64,000 nt of DNA from Micropterus salmoides (GCF_014851395.1 NW_024041150.1:38761585-38825584), one strand, 5' to 3'; positions 22,289 to 34,654 are shown, numbered from the stretch's first letter. Notes: generated by a model not told the origin, from the letters alone. Numbers and translations: made by a program.

Positions 22289-23668
22289 ATGAAGATGCTG
22301 ACTGTTTCTGCACTTGTTTGTGCCATGATGGCTCTGACTCGAGCTGCTGGTCAGTTTTATAAACAGAAAGTGTTACAGATGAATGTGTTGTACAATAACG
22401 ATCAAGGTCAATAACTGCTGTGTCAAACTTTCTAGCTCTTCCAGAGGCAAACCCCGAAAATGCCCAACAAGGTCAGTGTGTGTTGTTCTGATGCTCTGCT
22501 GATGACTTACATGTTGTATAAATTAAAAGCATTGGCGGATAAAATGTTTATTGTAACTTATATTACGTCGTCTTGTATTATGTTTTAAAAAGTCATGTTA
22601 TACTGTTTTATGTTATGTTATATTGTGCTGATATGTCATTTATGTCATAATTGTTATTTCGTGACTATTTTATGTTGTTATGTTACAGTGTCATGTCATT
22701 AAAATAAGTTGATTTCATATCTACATATAGAGACTTTAGAGACTCCACATTACTCACCAAACTCTACTTGTTCTCAGCAAAGAGTCACCTGGTCAAGAGG
22801 TCGACAGCTTGTTCTGGTCGCTGGTCTGAGTTCAGCGGTCGCTGTTTCCACTACGTTCCAAAACCCATGACTTGGGCCCAAGCTGAGGTAAAGAGGGAGA
22901 CTTTGTTTTAGTTCAGAAGGCTTCTACAATATGTTTATTTTGTTTGCACATACATAGACATTTGGTTAATTTGCAATTTCTCTCTCTCTCTCGTATTTAT
23001 CTTCACTGTAGAAAAACTGTGAGTCCATGGGTGGAAACCTTGCGTCCGTTCACAACCTGCTGGAGTACCATGAGATTCAGAGGCTGATCATGAGCGCAAG
23101 TTATGAGAACAAAGAAACATGGATTGGAGGCTCGGATGCACAAGAGGTATATTTATCTTTACACAAGCTCTTCTGGTCATTAGTGTTATTAATTCATTTA
23201 ATATTTTGTTGTGTCTTCTAGGAGGGTGTGTGGTTGTGGAGTGATGGTACACCCTTCAACTATCGGTCTTCTGGAGGGTTTGATAACTTTCAGGGCAAGC
23301 AGCACTGTCTACAGATAAATTATGGAGGTAAATCACAGCGTACTGATTTCATTTAGAGCATTATGTATGAGTATATAATTTACTTAAACACAACACCGAT
23401 GAAACGTCATTAACGGTAAAGAAATTTGAACATCAACATTTTGAGGAAAACCGTGTGAAAGTTCCAGACCAGCTGCTAATGGGTCGAAATGAATGAACTT
23501 TCAGTCTCAAATATTCTTTCTTTGTGAATGTCAGTATACATACTTTCACATGTTGGTTTTTGTAGTGTCGCCTTAACTGCTGTGTCGTTGGTACTTTCAG
23601 ATGATAAGCGCTGGGATGACACCTGGTGTAACGTTCGCCTCCCATCAGTTTGTGCCAAAAAGCCCTGA
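22289..23668 (+). CDS. C-type lectin B, secreted CTLD protein lacking EPN
   Basis: Coding exons 22289-22349, 22436-22471, 22778-22887, 23012-23146, 23222-23327 and 23601-23668, all GT-AG and in frame: 171 residues. Exon 2 encodes a signal peptide (MKMLTVSALVCAMMAL, cleavage near TRAA). Exons 4-7 encode one CTLD: ACSGRW and RCFHYVP hairpin, MTWAQAEKNC helix 1, then WIGGSDAQE, KQHCLQIN, WDD and the final PSVC. Six cysteines remain, the set expected for a long-form CTLD. Unlike C and D it has no WC-GEPN loop (YRSSGGFDNF instead) and reads KRWDD, so two further cysteines and main calcium ligands are absent; sugar binding by the usual site is doubtful. The ATG is the first after the acceptor near 22257. 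An AATAAA lies at 23959. Confidence 0.9.
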
Positions 23669-24760
23669 TAATTCTCAGGTGGAGAACCTCCCAGAAGCCC
23701 AAACATGGGTGGATGTGTGTTTGTGTGTATGTGGGATGCATCTATCTTTGTGCCATCAGTCTCATATCTCCATATATCTCTGTCTGAATCATATTTCTAT
23801 ATATCACTGTGACGCAATTTAAGGAAAGAAACAACAAGTGACAGAAACAGTTGCTGGATCATTTCTGAGGCCATGTGGCTTTAATAACAGCAGATCGAAT
23901 CTGTTGTTTAGCACAACATTATTCTGCACAGTGAACTGTTCTTTCTTGTCTTTGAAAGAATAAAAGTCTCAAAAATAAGCTGTGTCATATCTCCTGTTTT
24001 TATTTCCCACATCTCGATCAAATGTGGGCATCTTTGAATGGTTTTGTATCAACTAAAAACCACATCAGCTGTTGCAGCTCAGCTCACATTTAAACAGTTG
24101 AAACATCTCATTGCATATACAAGTGAAACTAAGTGTGGGCATGTGAATGTATTGTGTAATGTAATGTGTGAAAGTATTTAGTGACTAAATACACAGAATT
24201 GATACAAGGCGACTCTATCATTAGCAAAGAGCAGGGTGAAAACAGTCAGGTGGCAGCTTCTCCTTTTTTGCAGGTTATGTGATATGACGATTTCTGCCTG
24301 CTGAGTATCAGTGATTATAAGTTACCTGAAGAATGTTTAGATTCATCAGAATTAAGCAAAATAAAAAAAATAAAAAATATTCTCAGGTATGGAGATGTCT
24401 GCTGTCCCCCTCTTCTTCCTATGCATCCCTTCATCTTTCTGCCATCACTGGTTCACTGCTGAACATTTATTAGAACTCTGCCCCCTGCTGTAAGGAAGCT
24501 CAACTACCATCAAGCTTCATTTTCAGGAGAACATGTAGAATTAATTCAGCAAAAGTCAAAAACAGAAAAGAAGGATCACAGAAATGTTGTGTATAATCAC
24601 TGTTAAAAGAAAAAACAAAACACAATTTCATGACACAAAACAGCCTGAAATTAGATTTATCTTTTGATCTCCCCGTTTTATTTATTTTTTTTTTAAACGT
24701 AATGAAGGTGAGACACAGTGCAGGAGAGTAGTGCTTTTTGTGACATTTATTGGTATAAAA
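23669..24760 (+). other. 3'UTR and downstream flank of gene B
   Basis: The 3'UTR runs to the AATAAA at 23959-23964. The same 3'UTR recurs without its gene at 44045-44340, and the later part (24170-24600) matches 44520-45240 and 59405-60360. No further gene. Confidence 0.75.
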
Positions 24761-26009
24761 ACAAGTTTAAAATGCTACTAGGATTTCCGCTTGGATTCAC
24801 ACTTCACTATGATTACAGTTTAATGCATCTGCAGACATGAACATAAGTCTTTACAACCAGAAGATGGTGCCACTGACAGAGTTCACTGTCACACTGTGAT
24901 GATGTTTATGAATAGGCCTATTATATTAAACAAAGTTTGAAAGTCATCGGTTCTGCAGCTGCATGTTTTTACACGAGGCTTCTTTATCATTTGAAGGAAA
25001 ATAAACAGGGTTTGATAGTATTTAACTCCTGTGTTTTATTAAAAGTGATTAAAATTCCTTATTGTTTGGGGATTTTCGTTAGTTTTGTTCACCCCACCTT
25101 CCTTTAATGTGTGTTTTCTTATCTGTTTTGTAGAGTTTTATCTGGAGCTGCTGTAACAAGTGAATTTCCTGAGTGTAGGATCAATATGTTACAGTGGGGA
25201 GTTGAACCCAGGTCTCACACCAAAGGCATGTGTCTTATACACTGCTCCATTGCGACCCCAATGAGACAAAGATGCAGATGCTTAATCCCAGAAATGAGAA
25301 CAGACTCTGCAGTTCTGCTTGTTGTAGGTATGTTGGTGTATTTTGTCTTCAAAGTGAATTTTAAACCTTTAGTTGTGAAAGTAATGTTAAGGACAACTCT
25401 GATTCACACAGTGTCATACTGGGAACTGACTGGTACAACTTCAGTCCTCAACTGGTTTTCCCCAAGAGCTGCTTGATGGTACTTACAGAAGAAGCCAAGA
25501 GCATTAAATGTACTAAATCTACTGTTTTTTTGCAGATCCATCTATTATGTTTTATCAGAACTCCCAGTTTCAAGCAAGTACTTGTGCATTTGTTCCCTTG
25601 TATCCCAAATGTACAGTTATATTAACTTCATTAAAGATTCAGCAGGTATTTCTGTTAGTCCAGAGTGAGGACCTTAACGTCATACTCTCGGGTGTTCCTA
25701 TTCCAGATTTTGTTATATAGCTCTTTCGTTATCTCCCTCTTGCTTCTCTTTGGCCTCAGACTCTCCACTGAACCTTCATACTACAAACCGACACCCTGAG
25801 GTGCTATTTCAGAAAATTCAGAGCTCGTTAAGTTCATCAAGGGAAGAATATTGAGCATCATGACAATTATTCCAGTAGTTGATATTTTTAGGGCTGCTCA
25901 CTAAATGTTGTTGATTTTTATCATGTTCAGCCTCAATTGGCCCTTGTCAATTGAGTTGACTTGGAAAATTCTGGTTTGAGTACATGCCTTTACATTTCAC
26001 TGAAATCCA
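24761..26009. other. Intergenic, single-copy in this window
   Basis: I found no match elsewhere in the window and no recognisable gene. The 121-codon frame at 25111-25476 overlaps a SINE head and shows no domain, so I do not call it. Confidence 0.5.
25185..25262 (-). repeat. tRNA-derived SINE head
   Basis: On the minus strand it reads like a tRNA gene head: GTGTATAAGACACATGCC as an A-box region and GGGTTCAACTCCCC as a B box. No flanking tRNA arm pairing was verified, so it is treated as a SINE piece rather than a tRNA gene. Confidence 0.5.
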
Positions 26010-26330
26010 AAATGTCATCTTGCTGGTGGTGCTTACTAGAAGATATGTCAGGAATAACCTAGGTCATAAAGATTCATCCTCTGGGGTGCATGTACTGTAT
26101 GTCTGTACGACGTTTTGTAACAATCCATCTTGGAAATGTTGAGATATTTATCTGGAGAACTCACAACATTGACCTGCTAGTGGCTCATGAACAAAATTTG
26201 AGGGGATCACTAGGAAGGATTCATCCACTAGGGACCATGGCTATCTGAACCAATCTAATAATAGCGATATCTTATAGCCACGACATCTACATAGCTTATA
26301 ATTGATTTCAAGTTTGGGTCTTGAAAAAGC
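26010..26330 (+). repeat. Fish interspersed repeat, copy 2
   Basis: The part 26127-26330 matches 11682-11880. The preceding part carries the related motif GATTCATCCTCTGGGG near 26070, so this copy is longer. Confidence 0.7.
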
Positions 26331-26426
26331 AGAATACACTAGAGTCCTGAACATGCAGACACAGTAAATAATGTAGTTGGATAAAGAGTGCTGGATAAAC
26401 ACAGTGCTCTGAAACAGAAAGGTTAT

Positions 26427-26512
26427 AAGCTAGTTAGCCAGGGATGCTAATGTTAGCAGGCAAACTGTCAAACCACTTTTGAAATGCTTCTTAATTGTTT
26501 CATCTTTAGTAC
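26427..26512 (+). pseudogene. Intron remnant of the butyrophilin-like gene
   Basis: CTAGTTAGCCAGGGATGC through CATCTTTAG matches the intron that separates the V and C domains at 46504-46583, but both exons are missing here. It marks a deleted copy of that gene in this unit. Confidence 0.7.
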
Positions 26513-26516
26513 GTGA

Positions 26517-26900
26517 GTGTGAGTGAACCTGGGAGGGAAAACAGACAGGGTTAGTGACCGCAGCAACAAAGTACAGGGAAAATGAGAGAAAACAAAAAAT
26601 ATGAGCGCCTAAACGCAGAGGTGGCACCAGGTATGGAGCAACAACAATAAAGGAAGAATTGTGTGGAGATCCGGGGTTGAAATACAGGCAGGGATGAGGT
26701 GATTACTGGCAGGTGTGGCAGGCTGACGAGGTGGATGATGAGGTGCAGGTAGTTGGCTGGGCTCAGGAGCAGAGGGAGAGAGAGAGCACACAGGGGAGAA
26801 AACACAGGGAGGCAAGCAGAGAACAGAGAAAACCAAGGAAAAAGCAGAATAACTGATAAAAAGGAGAATAAAAATACCAGGACACTCACCGTCAGCCGGG
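26517..26900. repeat. Purine-rich interspersed repeat, copy 2
   Basis: The first 180 bases match 12120-12300; the rest is an extra portion lost from copy 1, ending near CACTCACCGTCAGCC. Long minus-strand frames over it are artefacts of composition. Confidence 0.65.
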
Positions 26901-26914
26901 CTGCCACCACAACA

Positions 26915-27060
26915 CTGTGGTTCAGGAGGTAGAGCACGTTGCTCGTCAATCGGACGATCAGCGGTGCAATCCCCGGCTCCAGGCTGCATGTCGAAGTGTC
27001 CTTGGGCAAGATACTGAAACCTGAATTGCCTCTGGTGGCTGTACCAGAGCATTTACTCTT
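26915..27060 (+). repeat. tRNA-derived SINE, copy 2 (3'-truncated)
   Basis: Same head and body as 12312-12520 but lacks the GCTTTGAGTGGTCG part, with a jump to GAGCATTTACTC. Confidence 0.75.
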
Positions 27061-27407
27061 GTGGTCTTAAACAATTTGTGTCTGATTTGAGCAGAAAGAA
27101 ACTGGATGGCAACCTATGGCACACGTGCCAGAGTGGGCACACAGAGACACGTGAGAAAGCAAACTCAGTCCTACAATACTGACATATGATATGTCGCTAC
27201 AGATGATCAGCCACCTTGATGAAATAATGTTGACATTATTATTAAAATTGTCAAAATAATCACAATAATTGTAACGCTTTATGTGCTTTATGATACATGA
27301 CCGGGCAGGCTGACCAGCAGGTCAGCTGCAGCGGAAGCTGTCTGTGTGTCTGTAAGTCTGGGCCAATCTAAAACATTCAATTTCAATTTTTTCAATTTTT
27401 GATACGA
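27061..27407 (+). other. DIRS left flank, shared by all units
   Basis: Matches 12535-12826 and 47090-47450 (for example GGCACACGTGCCAGAGTGGG). Non-coding duplicated flank; no gene. Confidence 0.65.
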
Positions 27408-27639
27408 GCAGTTCTATTTCGTATAGGCTTTGACCTCTAAGGCTATCGCTATTGGGTTTACCCCTTCTGCGTGGCTGCCACTGAGAATTTTAGTCTACGC
27501 CCACACACAGCGCGGGCCTCTTCTAGGTCTGCACCTTGTATATATACACAACGGTGAGACCCATCCTTCGACGCTACTCGCGGTGGCTCGCTTCCTGCTC
27601 GAGGCACAGATGGATGGACAGCCTGATCTACTGGGATCA

Positions 27640-28079
27640 CAGGCTGCAGTTCACCCTTCCATCTACCTGAAGGACGCGTACTTTCATGTGTCCGTCATTC
27701 CCGCACACAGGAAGTTCTGCGTTTTTCATTCCAGGGCGCCCAGTACCAATACAACCGCCTGCCCTTTGGTTACTCCTTGGCCCCGCGCACTTTTTCCAAG
27801 TGTGTCAAGACGGCCCTGGAGCCGCTGTGGCAGTCTGGCATCAGGGTCCTATTTTACCTGGACGAACTGCTGCTGCTGGCGCCGTCCCGGGACGAAGCGG
27901 TGGTGCAGGTGGCCCAGCTAGTCGCACACCTGTCTTACCTGGGCTTCACGATGAACTGGAAGAAGAGTGCTCCTTTCCCCTCCCATAGACTCACCTACTT
28001 TGGTGTGGTACTGGACTCCTCTCTCCAGAGAGCGTGGCTCTCTCAGGAGAGGGTGGATGCTCTGATGGAGCTGCTCCAC
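27640..28079 (+). pseudogene. DIRS reverse transcriptase (copy 2), catalytic box YLDE
   Basis: The start reads YLKDAYFHVSVIPAHRKF, then after a frame change near 27730 LAPRTFSKCVKTALEPLW and GIRVLFYLDELLLLAP, followed by LGFTMNWKKSAPFPS. The expected YLDD box is YLDE, so the second catalytic aspartate is replaced. The frame is then cut by the solo LTR. Inactive. Confidence 0.85.
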
Positions 28080-28831
28080 TGTTGTGAATTATTTTGGAGC
28101 ATTATAGCCTAAATTGTTATCATTAATTACTATAGCAATGGTGGTCTACATTGTCATCATTTAAAGTGTTATTTTATAGTGTAAAGTTAGGATCACAGTT
28201 TTAAAACTCTATAGCTCTGAGTGTGTGTGCTCCTTTCTGTATCTAACTGCCCAGGCTCAGCAGTAGCACATGTGTGTGTGTGTGTGTGAGCAAGTTTGTG
28301 TGCTTTGGGAGAAAAGGGAGGGAGCACAGTGAGGCAGCATCAAAAACACTTACAAAGGAAAATATAGAAGCAGATTTGGTGAAAATTGGATTACAAAACA
28401 TACATCAGTATAGTCCATCACAGTAAGAATGTCCTGTTTCTAGAACAGAGCACAAACAACACCAGTTTATTCCATAAAAGTCAGGTTATGGAAGAAATAG
28501 TATGATCAAGCGGAGTACATGCAAAGGACACAGAGAGGAGGAGCAGGCAGTCAGGGACTTTCCCAGATTCAGGCGCAGTAGGAAAGAGAGCCAAGAGATG
28601 ATATGAAGCCATGAAACAGAGCTATAAAAGGAAGTGAAAGTCAGTCGTTACATAGTTTTCAAGTCGGGTCTCTGTTCTGGTAACAGAATGGGGCTCTATT
28701 TTGCACCGATCTCTGACACACTCCGGTGGAAATTTTGTGTTCTAATTGGTGTCTGTTTTTGTTGATAATAAAAATGTTGGTAAAAGTTTAAGCTTTCTTA
28801 TCTGGCCCAAGTCTCGAATTTTTACACGACA
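28080..28831 (+). repeat. Solo LTR inside DIRS copy 2
   Basis: Same insertion as at 14073-14821, same CCAC duplication (28076-28079 and 28832-28835). Its (TG)n run near 28268 is longer than in the other copy. Confidence 0.9.
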
Positions 28832-29219
28832 CCACCATGTTGTCCCATGAGCGGCGGTGGCAGCTCTGTCGCTCATGAAGCTCCTGGGCCTCATGTCGGC
28901 GGCTCACATGGTGGTTCCCCTGGCTGCAGCGGTGGTTCATCCGCTTGCGTGTCGTCCCCGGTCAGACAGAGACAGCGCCGATCCTGTCTGTGCCCCAGGT
29001 TCTGGCCTACTGGCGGGACCCTCTCTCTCTCTCGGTCGGGGTCCCCCCTGGGCATGGTCACATCCCACATCTGTCTGTCTCCAACGGCTGCTGGTGGGGC
29101 AGCCGTGGAAAATCCGCTGGAGGGGGGACGCTCTCTCTCAGGCAGGGGGTACGATCAGGAGTTACCCACTCCTCGACCAACCTCTCTGGGTCTGGCCACT
29201 AAGAGGCGATGCCTGGAGG

Positions 29220-29950
29220 GCTTAGATCTCTCCCGTGAGGTGATTCGCACCATCCAAGAATCGAGAGCCGCCTCCACTCAGTCCTCTTACTCCTCTAAGT
29301 GGTCGGCTTTCCAGCGCTGGGTCTAGACCAGGGGACGGATCCGGTCACCTGTCCGCTGCCAGCGGTGCTTTCGTTCCTCCAGCTGCTCATGGACAGGGGG
29401 CTGGCATTTAGTACGGTTAAAACAAACACTGCCACTCTTTCGTCCTGACACGATGACTTCGGGGACAGGACTGCGCTCTCCCACCGCCTGGTGAAACGCT
29501 TCCTTAGAAGCGTGCGAAGAACTGTTGCCCCACAGTGGGATTTGACGCTGCGTTTATGCGCGTTAACCCAAGTCACGTTTGAGCCTTTAGAGACTCCTGG
29601 CTCTGACATCAGCCAAGAGGGTCAGTGATCTGGCTGCCCTCTCTGTAGCTCCGTCGTGCCTCCGGATTCAGGGCGACCGCATCTTGGCTATCCTGTGCCC
29701 TAACCCGACGTTCATGCCTAAAGCATTACGAGCTCCTTTTGGTCGCGTGCCATCCTCTGGATGGCATCAGAGCGCACTCCACGAGAGGTGTCTCCTCCTC
29801 AGTGACATCTGCACGGCGGCCTCCTGGTTATCCCCATGCTCTTTCGTACGTTTCTACCCACCTCTTTCTGACTCACTCAGAGTGTTTTGGCTGAGTGTGT
29901 GGTGCGCCCTCTCCCACGGGATTGTGTGGGGGGGTGGCAGCTAATGTGGT
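29220..29950 (+). pseudogene. DIRS tyrosine recombinase remnant (copy 2)
   Basis: Carries the same EVIRTIQESRAASTQSSY and SAKRVSDLAALSV segments as copy 1, in different frames. It retains a short stretch near 29515-29560 that is changed in copy 1. Confidence 0.78.
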
Positions 29951-30302
29951 TGCTGTCGTGACCCCACCTGCGTCTGTACAGATGCGGGGCCCCCCAACCA
30001 AGTTTCCTGACTTACGCATGGGTCGGCCCTCGGCCTGCTTCGCCTCTAACCCAATAGCGATGAACTTAGAGGGCGAAGCCTATATGAAATAGAATGGGGG
30101 TTACGTATTGTAACCCCACATTCTATAAATATAGGCGCAGCCCTCTAAGTTGTAGGCCTCACTGGACCTTGGTTCTCAGTGCTGAAGAAAAGGCATTTGG
30201 GAGCTGAAGGCTGGGTCTCACCGTTGTATATATATTCAAGGTGCGGACGTAGGAGAGGCCCACGCTGTGGGTGGGCATAGACTAATTCTCAGTGTCGGGC
30301 AG

Positions 30303-30735
30303 GGCACTTTTAAAGCTCATCATGGCCTCTTGCCTTGTTATATTTCTGACCTTTTAGTCCCATACACACCAGCACGTACCTTGAGATCCTCGGGCAGAGG
30401 TCTGCTGTCTGTTCCAGAGTCTCGACTGAAAACTAAAGGGGGCAGAGCGTTTGCTGTCAGGGCCCCGAGGCTCTGGAACAGCCTGCCCAAGGAAATCAGG
30501 ACGGCTGAGTCAGTGCACTCTCTTAAAACATACTTTTATAGGAGAGCCTTTCCCGATTTTATTTGACTTTATTTTATCCCTTTTATTTTATTCTATTTTA
30601 GTATTTAGTATTTAGTATTAGTATTTTAGTCTATTCAATGTTTTCTTGCTTTTATCTTGTATTATTTTTGTATTATTGTTTTTGGGGTATTATTGTCTTT
30701 ACACTTAAAGCACTATTAGATTATTATTATTATAA
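30303..30735 (+). mobile_element. L2/CR1-like LINE 3' end
   Basis: The translation ends with RLWNSLPKEIRTAESVHSLK, the hallmark C-terminus of fish L2/CR1-type ORF2, followed by a T-rich 3'UTR and an (ATT)n tail at about 30720-30735. It is 5'-truncated directly against the DIRS right end. Confidence 0.8.
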
Positions 30736-33700
30736 TGAACGTGAGTGTTCCTGCTTAGTGAAAGTACCTTTGACAAACAATTATTTCAATGTTATCTTTA
30801 TGATCTCCATTTATTATCTATTCACTGAAACTTAAGCAGTTGCTGCAACAGCAGGCAGCTGGAGGCAATTCAGGTGTTTTACAACCCTTTGTGCCCGATT
30901 GCTGCAATTTGCATCAAACTTAAGACTCCTCTTCTGAGTTATCATTCAGTCAAATCTTAACACAGATGATGATACACACATGTTCAGTGTGGTGGCCGAG
31001 TGTCACTTATACTTCGTGAGGATATCATTCATCCATTCATCATGACTAAACATCCATAAAGCCATTTTAAAAGTTCATATAAGCAGGGATGTACTGGGAC
31101 GGACACGGAAAGGCCTTTCATGGAAGTGCCGTGTGTGGGCGCAGCAGAGATTTTTGTAGTTATTTTAATAAATAGTGTTGTACTTGTATACAGTCAATTA
31201 CATTATGATAAAGAAGAAACTTTCGTGACACCCGCCTCTTAAGTTTGTATAAGTGAGGCGCCACTGCACTGAACAAGACCAGGCCAGGCAAGCCTGATGT
31301 AGACAAAGTGTTAACAGGACACAAACACTGCTCTGGTTCAAAGTCAGTGTTCTGGCCCTCCATACACCCCAACCACCTCCTTGCTCAGGCTTTTCTGTTA
31401 AATATCATACACCTACTATTACCATCAAAAACTGACGCTACAGGACTTCCCCCACTGCGATGAACTATGACGCTAAAGGGATCCCCAATGCGTTGCAAAC
31501 AGACATCGATGGGTCTTGACCATGTGTCCATGTGACAAGTCAGGGAGTGAGAACAAGGTTCATCTTCAGCTCTGAGTTGGCCTATTCCTTGGTCAGCTCC
31601 CCTGTGCTGGTCCCTGAGTCTGCTTGTACTGATTATACAGCTACATATGCATGAAGAAGAACATCAGTAATAATCCATAATAATAATCCATTTTTCTATG
31701 AGTTATTGCCTACCCAGCTCTGCATACTGCGCCTTTTTCTTTTAGACATAGTTACCTTCTCTGTTGTGCTTCTCATACAACCCAGCGCTGAGTTCAGCAC
31801 CAACAAAACGTATTGACATTAAACTTGTCCTAAATGGAAAGTAAACTACTTTGATTGGCGCCTTTGAGCCAATCAGATTTTAGTATAAACGAGGATCAGT
31901 TCAAGTTGGGAGGGCCGTATTGGTTTGGCCACCCTGAAAGACACAGACAGATTTCACCGCTGCTGACTGGCCGGCCGTGGCTGAAGAGCCAAACGCAAAT
32001 CTTAAGGCCTGCCCTCGACTCACACCTGCTGTCTCCGACTACCAAACAACTGAAATAGCTTTAACCAGCCTGCAGTAACAAATCAACACAAAGTAGCTGA
32101 CACAGTACATGTTTACACCAAAGGACAAATAGCAGTCAAGAAAAGCACAGCATCTCATTATGACTACACAGTATGAATAAATGGAAGATGGCATCTGCAT
32201 ACGATCCATGTGGCAATTGTCTCGTGTCTCGTGAGCCCATGTGATCAGCTGGGTAAGTTGGTATGTAGGCCATTGCTTCAGTGGACTGAACCTTAAGCCC
32301 CTTCTGTGGGGCTGTTTAAAGGACAACAGGATTGGGGTGCAGATGTGTGTAACTGTGTAAATAAAATTTACTCTGTGTAAATAAAGGTAAAAGAATATTT
32401 GACATAGATTAATTTCAATCTAATTTATATACCACCAAGTCATAAGAGAAATTATTTAATTGCACTTTTCATAGAGCTCATTTAAACCATAGACTTTGTA
32501 ATATTATTTACAGAGACTCAACACATCTCATCATTAGCAAACGTGTAATAACAATAATATCATAATAGTGATAATAAGAAGAAAAACAATTGTAGCAGCA
32601 GGTGTTCAGGCAGAAATACCTGCAGAAAACAAAACTTCCGGAGAGGGAAGAAGTCAAGTTAGTAACATGTATTAATGAGATAAGAATCCACACAGATGGA
32701 GAGGAAGACACAGTAGCTCAGTACAATCTTGGACTCTAGCAGCGTGACTACGGGATGGTTCAGGATTCACCTGAGTCAGCCCCAACTATAAGCTTTATGA
32801 AAGCCTACTCTTAAATGTGGGGATAGTCTCTGACTCCTGAACCCAAACTGGAACCTGATCCCACAGGACAGGAGCTTGAGAGCTGAATGTTCTGGCTCTC
32901 GTTCTACTTTTAGAGAACCACATTTAAACCTGCATTCTGGGAGCGCAGTGCTCTGGTGGGTACAAAGGTACAAAAGTACTATGAGCTCTTTAAGATAAGA
33001 TGGCATCATCTTATGACCATTAAGAGTTTTGTAGGTGAGCAGAAGGATGTGGTCTCACAAAGCTGCACTGTAAAGCTTGGGAACAGGTCCAAAACAATCA
33101 AATAATAAAGCCACATGTCAATATTCATTAACCACACCATGACACACTTTGCACGTCCAATGCTAATTACCGGATATGAAAAAACATTTGTACAATAACT
33201 TAATTTACATGGAAATTTAAGTTTCTCTTATGTCACCACTGACCCTAAGAGGGAGTTAGTTTCATCAGCTAGGAAGCTGTAACATGCAGGAGGTTCGTGA
33301 ATGCGGTGAGGATAACACAACACCACAGCCTATTAATTTTAACATAACATTAAACTGTCCACTTGGCAAACTATTTTAATCAGTCCTGTGCCCGATCAGT
33401 CCATAAGTTATGGAACAGAGACATTAAGAGAGAGAGAGAAAGAGTAGAATTCCTACAGGACATCCTGCCTTTGCACAATCTGCCCTTTTTATTAGACATT
33501 AATGCATGGAATAAGCTCCCTGATACTTTGAGAAGATGCGTAGGTTTCATCATCCTGTCATGTGATGTCAAACATGTATCTGCCCAGGGCCTGCAGACGA
33601 GAAGTAGCTATAGGAGCTGGATCTGATACACATCTGTAACACATAGATCTCTTCTCTTTGTATTAAATACATGTTTTGTACTTGCTGCCTGACAAATAAA

Positions 33701-33736
33701 TGTAATAAAACTAAACTATTGCCTGTTACCTTGTAT
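30736..33736. other. Intergenic of unit II, mostly single-copy
   Basis: No gene recognised. It contains the fish repeat at 32790-33060, a long AT-rich stretch, and an 87-codon frame at 33363-33626 that shows no domain I can name. The last 130 bases (from about 33565) match 49690-49860 and 61470-61650, a LINE-like 3'UTR (CTGCCCAGGGCCTGCAGACG). Confidence 0.5.
32790..33060 (+). repeat. Dispersed teleost repeat
   Basis: Same family as 7186-7345, longer here and including GTACTATGAGCTCTTTAAGA and GTAGGTGAGCAGAAGGATG. Confidence 0.6.
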
Positions 33737-33967
33737 CAGTGGTTCTCAAACTGGGGCTTGGGCCCCCCATGGAGGGCCACAGTACCACTGCTAGAGGGGC
33801 ATGGATATTGAACAGACCCAAAGTTGGAAAAGTATGATTCATGTGGTGGCATAAACAAAAAAAGGGTTCTGTAGCAACTAAGGCTGTTTTGCTATCACCT
33901 GTGTTGTTAATGATTGATTCCACTTTTCATGGAGTCGGGGAGCTTAAACTTTTTTGGAGTACCACTG
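33737..33967. mobile_element. hAT-type MITE, unit II
   Basis: A 231-bp element with inverted ends: CAGTGGTTCTCAAACTGGGG at the left and GGAGTACCACTG at the right. Copies occur at 61651-61880 (full) and 49865-50020 (cut by a deletion). No 8-bp target duplication is obvious. Confidence 0.75.
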
Positions 33968-34400
33968 TTTTACATCAACATGAACCTAAAACCCGCATGT
34001 CTTATGCTACATGCTTTTGCAGAGTTAAACTGTGAGGGGCAGGTTGTCCATGTCTACCAGTCACAGGGTGGGTGGTTCAATCCCCACGTCCTTCAGTCTG
34101 CATGTTGTTTGTGCTCCAAAGTGATAGGATGACTATCAGTTTGAAGTTGTCAGAATTTAAGAAGACAAACTGAAATATTCAGCTGAATCTAGTGATATTA
34201 ATATCTAACTGTAGAGCTTTCAGGTTGTGTTAACCCTCTCACTGACTTGAAACATAGATTAGCCTTTAAAGTAAACAGCTGATGCCATCTGAACAGCTGT
34301 TAAGTTAATTATTTAGGCATCTCTTTTATAATCCACCATCAACTAAGGTGGAGCATGTATGTATAATGTACAGATGTACTTGTGTAAACATATTTAGTGA
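33968..34400 (+). other. Upstream region of gene D
   Basis: Matches 61881-62310. Contains a SINE-like scrap near 34060-34130 (GGGTGGTTCAATCCCCACGT). No gene. Confidence 0.6.
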
Positions 34401-34422
34401 TTATTGGATGGTCAGCTTACTG

Positions 34423-34430
34423 TATATAAG
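34423..34430 (+). promoter_or_regulatory. TATA box of lectin gene D
   Basis: TATATAAG. The noncoding first exon would begin near 34455 and ends at 34492 (CCAGCAG before GTTTGC). The upstream GATA motif of the B/C group is not present, so D and B/C promoters differ. Confidence 0.75.
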
Positions 34431-34654
34431 TCTTTCTCAGCATCTACACTCAGGCTGACACTGAGAAGAAGAAGAAGATAATCCTCCAGCAGGTTTGCTT
34501 CACTTTTCTCTCTCCATGTTTTTGTTTTCTATTTTGTTGTCACTTATTTGTAGGAGGACTGCGGTCGTTACCTCTGTTTCTGAAGTATTACTAACACGTC
34601 TGTCTCTCTTTGTTGAAGGTAATCATCAACTTTTAAATCAGCATCACCTCCACC

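Larger units (their letters stand above)
27408..30300 (+). mobile_element. DIRS-type retrotransposon, copy 2 (best preserved RT)
   Basis: The left terminal region starts GCAGTTCTATTTCGTATAGG, and its reverse complement recurs at the right end (about 30050-30300). The gag region is deleted (a jump near 27570). RT (27640-28079), a solo LTR and tyrosine recombinase (29220-29950) follow. A palindromic GGGGTTACGTATTGTAACCCC near the right end is the kind of internal complementary site expected in DIRS termini. It shares with copy 1 the LTR at the same base, so one copy derives from the other by DNA duplication. Confidence 0.87.

Noticed and set aside
25111..25476. 121-codon plus-strand frame
   Set aside because: Runs through a tRNA-like SINE head and has no domain or family likeness that I can see.
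26551..27009. 152-codon minus-strand frame
   Set aside because: Spans a SINE and a purine-rich repeat; not shared with other units as a frame.
33363..33626. 87-codon frame as a LINE or a small gene
   Set aside because: I could not tie it to a known LINE segment or other family, so it is left within the intergenic entry.
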